DNA of 11,484 bases from Muribaculaceae bacterium. Its GTDB lineage: Bacteria > Bacteroidota > Bacteroidia > Bacteroidales > Muribaculaceae. The stretch lies in the NCBI GenBank assembly GCA_017545095.1, contig JAFYCU010000131.1:1-11484 (forward strand), written 5' to 3'. Of this stretch, positions 6,485 to 11,484 are shown piece after piece. Both the position numbers and the translations under genes were made by a program. The notes below the pieces were generated by a model. That model saw nothing but the letters and a program-made list of their open reading frames with translations. It did no database searches and was not told the origin of the DNA. Each line of letters starts with the position of its first letter. Positions within the stretch are counted from its first letter, which is position 1.

Positions 6485-6973
6485 CTAATCCTTTTTTTTC
6501 TTGGTTATCGTATCAATAGGAACGATGAATTGAATAGTAAATTGTTTAGATGGTTCGGGTACACCTTTCTCAATGATGGTGATACTGTCCCCTTCTTTGA
6601 TTCTTCCGCCAAATGATATTGATATGCCATCTGGGTGATTGAAAGGAAAAGAATCAGATTGTTTCATGTTGTAGTCATAAAGAGGTCCAACTTTAAATTC
6701 TTTATTGTTCACCAAAACACTAATGCTGTCATGATGCAAAGGTACACTATCGGCTGTCGAACAAAATTGTATAACACTGAACAATATCTTTTTTCTCCAA
6801 TCAAATCCGATACGTTCACAACCGAAAATGCCAACTTTTAAAGAATCTGTTGAACTGTCATAATCTATCAAATCATATGACTTAATTCTCATTGTCGGAC
6901 CGTCAATCAAAATGCAAGAAGTCAAGAGCAAAGACAAAAAGATGCCCGAAATATAAAATATAAAAATTTTCAC
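6485..6973 (-). CDS. Hypothetical lipoprotein, candidate immunity protein
   Basis: The 162-residue product has a hydrophobic N-terminus ending in the lipobox LLTSC with Cys20, so it should be lipid-anchored in the envelope. The mature part is beta-rich with polar, Asp/Ser-rich stretches (YDLIDYDSSTDSLKVG, SISFGGRIKEGDSITII) and ends in a run of Lys. I recognise no family. The gene is clearly richer in A and T than the core genes to the left, as is the tip of the Rhs gene, suggesting recent transfer. It is the next gene downstream of the Rhs fragment on the same strand, 293 bases away. That is the usual position for an immunity gene, and an envelope anchor would suit a toxin acting there. This role is inference only. 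Confidence 0.72.
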   Translation of the reverse strand: MKIFIFYISGIFLSLLLTSCILIDGPTMRIKSYDLIDYDSSTDSLKVGIFGCERIGFDWRKKILFSVIQFCSTADSVPLHHDSISVLVNNKEFKVGPLYDYNMKQSDSFPFNHPDGISISFGGRIKEGDSITIIEKGVPEPSKQFTIQFIVPIDTITKKKKD

Positions 6974-7266
6974 AATCAGTAAATTTATAAAATATATTAT
7001 TATATTTAATCAAATATTATTGGTTGATTGTTTCATGAAATGAAAGAATATTCTTGTAGCTATAATTTTTCAATAAAGCTATCACAAACTTATGAAGCAT
7101 TTATATGAATTTGAACATTATTTGCTATCAATAAATATTATGTTTGCATTTAGTCGCTGTTGCTTTTTTCCTCTTTTGGTAATCCAATGCACCACCAAAA
7201 GAGGAAAAATTCATATAACAAGATAGTCACAACATAAAACACGCAAAATCACATAAATAATTTTCC
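6974..7266. other. AT-rich spacer between Rhs fragment and lipoprotein
   Basis: The region is strongly AT-rich and shows no convincing gene. A 44-codon frame from ATG 7092 (+ strand) starts MKHLYEFEHYLLS but runs through the inverted repeat at 7165-7209 and has no other support. A weak -7-like box (AATATTTG on the - strand, about 40 bases ahead of the lipoprotein ATG) could be part of its promoter, but no -33 element stands out. Confidence 0.5.
7165..7209. repeat. Perfect 16-bp inverted repeat, T-tract on the 5' side
   Basis: TTTTTCCTCTTTTGGT at 7165-7180 is the exact reverse complement of 7194-7209, with a 13-base loop. On either strand the T-run comes before the stem and the A-run after it, the reverse of an intrinsic terminator. 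It lies 58 bases behind the Rhs stop codon. Confidence 0.75.
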
Positions 7267-8583
7267 CTATTTATGCCATGGGATATTATTCTGATTCTGG
7301 TATATTTCTTTCTCTAAAGGTGCTGTGCGGATATCATGTCTCATGTACTCCAAAATTATTTGGGCATAAAATCCGAAGCCAGACAACCTCAATTGTTGAG
7401 CTATATGCCCATCCTCATGTTGAGCATATTCCACATCAGAAATCTGACTTACAAACTTATTAAAACCCATAGTAAAACCATGTTTGCTTTCAAACATAAG
7501 ACCAGCCAAGCCTCCTACTCGATAAACACCGCCATGATTCCCAGGTGCATCAAAAAACACAGGATGTCCCATGATACCATTCCACAATAGTGTTCTGACT
7601 GATGCGGAAGCGGCCCCCCCCACCGCACTCTGCCATATGATTGATGACGGGTCACCAAAAGCATATCTCACTGTGCCTTGTATGGCACCAGTTGCGCCTC
7701 CTCGTAATGCGTTGTACCCTGTTTCGGCCAAAGTGTTCATGAATGGACGGGCATTCTTAATTGGCATAAAGCTAGGAATGGCTGCGCCTATTAACGCTGC
7801 TACACCAATGCCCAGAATGTCATATAAATGGAATGGCTGGCCAAACACACCGTTTGTGACAGCGTAGTTCACGCTTTGCGCTATGAACTGGTAGGTCAAG
7901 GCCAAACCATATTTAGCCACTCCCATTCCCCATGACGCAGGCAACACGCTGAAACCGAGTCCAGCTAAACCTCCCAATGCGCCAGCAAACGCTCCCATTC
8001 CGAAACTTTTCCAAAAGCCTTTGCACGAGTAGTTTTTGTGAGGGGTCACTAAAAAGTATGTAACAGAAGATGTGGCCGCTCCCACCAAAGCTCCGACAAG
8101 AATCGGGACGAGCCAAAAGACTCTACCCGATGGGTCGTTGTATCTCAATGGGTTGTTCAGGCAGTAGCTGTAGCGGTTGTAACCCTGCGTGTTGTCGGGC
8201 AGCTGGACTGCGGGGTCGGGACTGAGGAACCGCCCGACAGCCGGGTCGTAGAGCCTTGCGTTCATGTTCACGAGTCCGAACTCCGGCAGGTGCTCGTGTC
8301 CGGTGAAACCGCGCCATAGTAGGTAAGGCTCCGGCTCGCTTCCCGCCGCATACACCGCGCCGGTGACCGGGTCGCGCAGCCGTCCCCAGGCATCATAGCT
8401 CAGCTCCTGGATAATCCCTCCCACCGAGTCGAGCACATGTGTGACGGACCCCAGCGGGTCGCGCGCCACATGGCACAGCCGCCATACACTCGAGCAGTAG
8501 TCGCGCACCATCGCCGCTGGCGCGTTATAGGCCGTGCCGCCAATCCACAGCACCGACTTGGTGAGCAGCTGTCCGTCAACCAT
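7267..8583 (-). CDS. C-terminal Rhs fragment with HExxH-bearing tip (putative polymorphic toxin)
   Basis: The 438-residue product is only the end of an Rhs/YD-repeat protein; full ones usually exceed 1000 residues. Residues 1-154 are the Rhs-associated core: DPLGSVTHVLD, SYDAWGRLRDP, FTGHEHLPEFGLVNMNARLYDPAVGRFLSPDP and YSYCLNNPLRYNDPSGR, the usual junction before the variable tip. Residues 155-335 are Gly/Ala-rich and hydrophobic. The tip has HEDGH at 389-393, an HExxH zinc-metallopeptidase motif, with Glu424 or Glu426 in PLEKE as a possible third ligand. Stop codons lie directly upstream of the ATG, and no signal peptide is present. The core is GC-rich and the tip AT-richer, as expected of a swapped toxin end. 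It could be an orphan tip cassette, a decayed gene, or still be made. Protease activity is inference. Confidence 0.8.
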   Translation of the reverse strand: MVDGQLLTKSVLWIGGTAYNAPAAMVRDYCSSVWRLCHVARDPLGSVTHVLDSVGGIIQELSYDAWGRLRDPVTGAVYAAGSEPEPYLLWRGFTGHEHLPEFGLVNMNARLYDPAVGRFLSPDPAVQLPDNTQGYNRYSYCLNNPLRYNDPSGRVFWLVPILVGALVGAATSSVTYFLVTPHKNYSCKGFWKSFGMGAFAGALGGLAGLGFSVLPASWGMGVAKYGLALTYQFIAQSVNYAVTNGVFGQPFHLYDILGIGVAALIGAAIPSFMPIKNARPFMNTLAETGYNALRGGATGAIQGTVRYAFGDPSSIIWQSAVGGAASASVRTLLWNGIMGHPVFFDAPGNHGGVYRVGGLAGLMFESKHGFTMGFNKFVSQISDVEYAQHEDGHIAQQLRLSGFGFYAQIILEYMRHDIRTAPLEKEIYQNQNNIPWHK

Positions 8584-8665
8584 TCAGCCGCATCATGATG
8601 CGGCTCTACAGGATTCGGCGATTATCGCGATGCGGCGCGGACTCGGCAAGCCACGTCCCTACAAG
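8584..8665 (-). repeat. Possible dispersed element at the Rhs 5' boundary
   Basis: The stretch holds a perfect 20-base palindrome at 8586-8605 (half-site AGCCGCATCA), GCGATTATCGCGATGCGGCG-like short inverted pieces near 8620-8640, and ACGTCCCTACA at 8653-8663, partly shared with 5918-5928. No coding potential fits the Rhs frame, because stops occur just before the ATG. It looks like a small non-coding repeat that replaced the upstream part of the Rhs gene. Copy number elsewhere is unknown. Confidence 0.35.
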
Positions 8666-8793
8666 TCTTGCATCTCGCATCATATCGTGCGTTAGCCATC
8701 TCGCGTCTTGCGTCTTGCATCTCGCATCATATCGTGCGTTAGCCATCTCGCGTCTCGCGTCTTGCATCTCGCATCATATCGTGCGTTAGCCAT
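8666..8793. repeat. 47-bp tandem repeat, about 2.7 copies
   Basis: A 35-base word starting TCTTGCATCTCGCATCATAT and ending GTTAGCCATC begins at 8666, 8713 and 8760. The copies are exactly 47 bases apart, and the last ends one base early. The 12-base linkers at 8701-8712 and 8748-8759 differ by a single base. It is built from the same short words as the other heptanucleotide blocks and merges into 8784-8829. Confidence 0.92.
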
Positions 8794-8975
8794 GAGCTTG
8801 GTTCTCGGCTCTTGGTTCTCGGTTCTTATTTAAGCATAGTGCTGATGACGATGTTCACGTCGTCGATGTCCACCACGCCATCGCCGTTCACGTCGGCGTT
8901 GTAGGCCGGGGTGTCCACGCGGCGCACACGGGCCACCGTGGGCGTGCCGTTCACCTGGGTCTTCTCGTTTTCGCC
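8784..8975. repeat. 192-bp direct repeat, right copy
   Basis: This is the partner of 6071-6262. It runs from the GTTAGCCATGAGCTTGG part of the degenerate repeat across the stop codon of the intact dockerin-type gene and into its last 50 codons. The gene is whole on this side, so this copy is likely the source of the left one. Confidence 0.85.
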
Positions 8976-9584
8976 TTGGCCCATGCCCCAGCCATTCTCC
9001 ACGCTGTAGCCCTCGAACAGATTGAACGTGAATCGGATTTCCGACTCCTCGGCCAGATTCTCGTCGGCGTGCAACTTGAGCAGCACAATCGGCTTGGCCC
9101 CGCCGAAACAGTAGAAACCGTAGCTTAACAACAGCAAACCGTAAGTGTTTCCCGATGAATTGCATGCGGCATAGTAAATCGGTCTGGTGTAGCCCTGCTT
9201 CTGTATTGTCTCCATCCAGCTTTCTCCGTTACGCACATATTCCGCATTGCCGAAGCTGGTGGACAGGGCAATGAATTGTTCTCCGTCGTGGCTTTCGCAG
9301 GCCTCGAAGGTGTAGTCATCGACCGAGAAGTCGTCTTCGGTGAGGGTAGCCAGCGTGAGTCCTTCGGGAAGCACAAACACGGCTGTGATGTTATCCCACC
9401 AGAACGTGGTGTTGTCGATCCAGAGTTCCACCAGCATATCCTCGCCGGGGGCGATGGAAAGGTCTTGGAAATACAATTTGTCCTCAATCATGCTCGGCCC
9501 GTAGCTTTGGGCGTTGGCATTCAAGCTGGTGAAGGCGGCGGCGCACATGGCGGCCGACAGCCAAAAGTTCTTAATCGTGTTCAT
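8826..9584 (-). CDS. Secreted protein with single dockerin-like C-terminal repeat
   Basis: The 252-residue product has a Sec signal peptide (Lys5, a hydrophobic stretch, ANA-Q with cleavage after residue 25). The middle, about 30-210, is beta-rich. It includes YFQDLSIAPGEDMLVELWID and ITAVFVLPEGLTLATL, a pattern seen in cohesin-like or Ig-like domains of Bacteroidales proteins. After a linker at about 210-227 comes one calcium loop, ADVNGDGVVDIDDVN, ending in STMLK. Classical dockerins have two such loops, so this is a half-dockerin. The function is unknown; surface display or carbohydrate binding is possible. It lies 66 bases behind the next gene upstream and could be in its operon. Its 3' end is duplicated as a relic at 6113-6268. 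Confidence 0.83.
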   Translation of the reverse strand: MNTIKNFWLSAAMCAAAFTSLNANAQSYGPSMIEDKLYFQDLSIAPGEDMLVELWIDNTTFWWDNITAVFVLPEGLTLATLTEDDFSVDDYTFEACESHDGEQFIALSTSFGNAEYVRNGESWMETIQKQGYTRPIYYAACNSSGNTYGLLLLSYGFYCFGGAKPIVLLKLHADENLAEESEIRFTFNLFEGYSVENGWGMGQGENEKTQVNGTPTVARVRRVDTPAYNADVNGDGVVDIDDVNIVISTMLK

Positions 9585-9609
9585 TATTAGATGTTTTTTA
9601 TTAAGCTCG

Positions 9610-9626
9610 ATTGGAAGGAATCCAAT
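9610..9626. other. Small hairpin between two dockerin-type genes
   Basis: ATTGGA at 9610-9615 and TCCAAT at 9621-9626 form a six-base stem with a five-base loop. No T-tract follows on the - strand, so it is probably not a full terminator and read-through from the upstream gene is likely. Confidence 0.35.
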
Positions 9627-9650
9627 AAAGCTGTTGGTTGAAATGTTGTT

Positions 9651-10451
9651 TTAGTTATTCCCCAAAATGCTGTTCACCACGATATTCACGTCGGTGATGT
9701 CCACCACGCCGTCGCCGTTCACATCGGCATAGAAGATGGTAGTGACATCGTTTCCCAGCATGTGGCTGATGGCGATATTCACATCCTCCACGTCCACCAT
9801 GCCGTCACCGTTCACATCGGCGTTGCTGACGGGTTGGAAGTAGCACAGATTTGAGAAGTCCCATCCATCACAGACGACCTTGCCGTTCAGTTCACAGTCA
9901 AGCCAAGAGAATGGAGATCCGCAGATGCCTAACAATATGGTATTAAGGGGACCCAAATCACAGCCGATGCCCTCAATCCACCAGCCATAGCCGCCTTCTG
10001 AGCCGACCAGCAAGGCACGCCTGTTGACCCCTCGGATGTTGACCAGCCGAACTTCTTCGACATGAAAAACAAACTCGTGATTGCCATCAGTGACCACATC
10101 GCCCACCTCAGCACCGAAGTCGTAAAGCAGCCAAGTCTGTCCTTCTCCACCAACCGTGAACACTTTCCGGTCCACCTCATAAACTCCACAACTGAAAGCT
10201 GCAACACCGGAGTTTTCCCAATTGTAGCGATACATCTTTTTGCAGGGCAATCCCGCAATCACGGTGTCGCCCTTGATGAAGTATTCGTAAAAGTAGTCCG
10301 TCTCATATTCTTCATAGTCCGGCGGTAGAGGGTGATCCTTTACCATGTGCCACACCTTGCCCTCTTCGGCAAAGGGGGCATAGTCGGCATCCTTCGCACC
10401 GCAACAGAGCAGCGGCAGCGACACCAATATTATACAAAGAATCTTTTTCAT
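9651..10451 (-). CDS. Secreted protein with two dockerin-like repeats
   Basis: The 266-residue product starts with a signal peptide (MKKILCIILVSLPLLCCGA). Cys residues at 16-18 do not sit in a good lipobox, so ordinary Sec cleavage is more likely. The main domain contains YEYFIKGDTVIAGLPCKKMY, VDRKVFTVGGEGQTWLLYDF and GAEVGDVV. This is a Bacteroidetes secreted-protein family that I recognise by pattern but cannot name; it shares GDxVxxGxxxKKxYR with the gene to its right. From about residue 210 come two loops, ADVNGDGMVDVEDVN and ADVNGDGVVDITDVN, about 31 residues apart, a complete type I dockerin-like module. It probably sits on the cell surface or is released. No cohesin protein is in view. 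Confidence 0.83.
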   Translation of the reverse strand: MKKILCIILVSLPLLCCGAKDADYAPFAEEGKVWHMVKDHPLPPDYEEYETDYFYEYFIKGDTVIAGLPCKKMYRYNWENSGVAAFSCGVYEVDRKVFTVGGEGQTWLLYDFGAEVGDVVTDGNHEFVFHVEEVRLVNIRGVNRRALLVGSEGGYGWWIEGIGCDLGPLNTILLGICGSPFSWLDCELNGKVVCDGWDFSNLCYFQPVSNADVNGDGMVDVEDVNIAISHMLGNDVTTIFYADVNGDGVVDITDVNIVVNSILGNN

Positions 10452-10459
10452 AATAGTAG

Positions 10460-10620
10460 TTATTTGATTGTTCCACGTGTCATCTTCATGTTCGTCCCCT
10501 TGGGAACGGTGAACGATTTGCCCGCAGCATCACGGATGCTGCCATTGCCGGTAATCAGGACATTGGAGCCAAACCGAGTCGGTATCAACGGCAGAGTATT
10601 GGCGCATAATCGTCTCTTTA
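10460..10620 (-). pseudogene. Short gene relic between two dockerin-type genes
   Basis: The - strand frame ending at the TAA at 10460-10462 is open back to about 10620. It reads LPLIPTRFGSNVLITGN, then GSIRDAAGKSFTVPKGTN and MKMTRGTIK. It looks like a real protein C-terminus and has no start codon other than a possible TTG. It is in a different frame from the gene ending at 10618, and a stop separates the two. I read it as the remaining 3' end of a lost gene. A very short gene is the other option. Confidence 0.35.
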
Positions 10621-11484
10621 TTCTGCTTCAGGGGTGACCAGCGAGCTTACGGTGACGGCTTTCACGCCCGAGAGCATGCGGTGGATATACATGTTCAAGT
10701 CCTCGATGTCGACCGACTGGTCGAAATTCAAGTCGGCCAAGGTGTGGAGGGTGACGCTGCTTTGTTTGCCCAAGATCACGTTGATGAGCAGGTTGATGTC
10801 ACCGATGTCGAAAGTGCCGTCGTTGTTGATGTCGTAGGGGTCGCTCGGAATAATCCAGTCGTAGTCTTCTTCATAATAGATAGGGTTAATGCCAACAACC
10901 CTATCATGGAAATGGTCGTCAAAGAGCAGAACGTTGCCCTTCAGGTCTCGCACATAATAGACACCAAACCAGATATCCGCCCCATCTCTGGCAGACCCTT
11001 TCCTCCTAAAGGGGGCAATCAGGTCACCGCCTGATTTCTTACCCTGATGACGCGCAATCATGCCATAGCCTTCCACCATGATATTGAAAGAGAAGCCAGA
11101 CTGGTCTTTTTCGGCATACACACGAAGCTTTTCGCCTCCGATCTCTACATCAGGACAGGGCGTAAAGTAACTCCCGTTGTAAACATTTGGAGAGTTGAAA
11201 TCATAAATCATCACCTCGTAGTGTGTGGCGGTCTCGTTCACCACAATTGGATAATTGTCCGTAAACTTCAAGCTATAAACATCCAAATCAGAAGAAAAAT
11301 AACCACCACAAAGCCTAAACACCCTCCCGTTCTCCTCGCGCAGGCATCCTACAGGCCTATCGCGGCGACAATAAGGATTAAGGGTAGTATAAGGTTCAAT
11401 TGGGGTTGAATAGGAGAAAGAATAAAGACCATGCCGATAAATCTTTTTATATGTGACGCCGTCCACAACCGAATCGCCTTGCAC
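10618..11484 (-). CDS. Secreted-type protein with two dockerin-like repeats, N-terminus outside window
   Basis: The frame is open to the window edge, so the 288 residues seen lack the start and any signal peptide; the GTG at the edge is not taken as a start. It opens with GDSVVDGVTYKKIYR, matching GDTVIAGLPCKKMYR of the gene at 9651-10451, so the two are paralogues. The middle includes CLREENGRVFRL and VYYVRDLKGNVLLFDD. Near the C-terminus are two weaker calcium loops: YDINNDGTFDIGDIN at about 217-231 and ADLNFDQSVDIEDLN at about 250-264. The second has Phe-Asp-Gln where Gly is usual, so its calcium binding may be reduced. A 20-residue tail ending TPEAE follows. The next gene lies 166 bases downstream. 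Confidence 0.8.
   Translation of the reverse strand: MQGDSVVDGVTYKKIYRHGLYSFSYSTPIEPYTTLNPYCRRDRPVGCLREENGRVFRLCGGYFSSDLDVYSLKFTDNYPIVVNETATHYEVMIYDFNSPNVYNGSYFTPCPDVEIGGEKLRVYAEKDQSGFSFNIMVEGYGMIARHQGKKSGGDLIAPFRRKGSARDGADIWFGVYYVRDLKGNVLLFDDHFHDRVVGINPIYYEEDYDWIIPSDPYDINNDGTFDIGDINLLINVILGKQSSVTLHTLADLNFDQSVDIEDLNMYIHRMLSGVKAVTVSSLVTPEAE

Noticed and set aside
7092..7226. 44-codon frame starting MKHLYEFEHY
   Set aside because: It runs through a perfect inverted repeat, sits in an AT-rich spacer, and shows no promoter or recognisable pattern.
8666..8793. CRISPR array
   Set aside because: The repeats are 35 bases with 12-base linkers that are nearly identical to each other. True spacers would differ and be longer, and no cas genes are present.
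8830..9165. 111-codon frame on the - strand inside the dockerin-type gene
   Set aside because: It is a shifted frame of the intact secreted protein, without a signal peptide or motif.
1..11484. tRNA, rRNA, complete insertion sequence or replication origin
   Set aside because: No cloverleaf, rRNA stretch, transposase or cluster of DnaA boxes was seen on reading both strands. A dedicated RNA search could still find a small RNA.

Overview
The window looks like chromosomal DNA of a member of Bacteroidales (Muribaculaceae- or Prevotellaceae-like; the family is a guess). Four signs point this way: promoters of the Bacteroidetes type (TTTG, a gap of about 20 bases, then TAnnTTTG) with no strong Shine-Dalgarno sites; a GIN-domain (DUF2807) lipoprotein; a phoH-purC pair; and secreted proteins ending in dockerin-like calcium loops (DVNGDGVVD).

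Left half (1-5700), all on the + strand, is compact core genome. mtgA (peptidoglycan glycosyltransferase), a GIN-domain lipoprotein and mutY (A/G-specific adenine glycosylase) form one unit; the last two overlap by ATGA. A hypothetical gene of 186 codons follows. Then come phoH and purC under a clear promoter, and a 65-codon gene with a ThiS/MoaD-like look but no C-terminal GlyGly. That small gene has its own promoter and a 21-bp hairpin behind it.

Middle (5700-8830) is an accessory region. All its recognisable genes lie on the - strand and it is full of repeats. It holds the C-terminal piece of an Rhs protein whose variable tip carries an HEDGH (HExxH) motif, and downstream of it an AT-rich lipoprotein gene that could be its immunity partner. 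This cassette sits between two direct copies of a 192-bp sequence (6071-6262 and 8784-8975), each made of the 3' end of a dockerin-type gene plus short degenerate repeats. The left copy is a broken relic with an in-frame stop; the right copy is the end of an intact gene. A 47-bp tandem repeat and several families of degenerate repeats, mostly of 7-base period, fill the gaps. One of these has run into the 3' end of mutY and codes its last residues.

Right part (8826-11484), - strand, is a row of three secreted proteins with dockerin-like C-termini (one, two and two calcium loops). The last is cut by the window edge. A short gene relic seems to lie between two of them (10460-10620).

The most interesting unit is the Rhs tip with its lipoprotein between direct repeats. 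It has the layout of a polymorphic toxin-immunity module, but the function is inferred and no homology search could be run.
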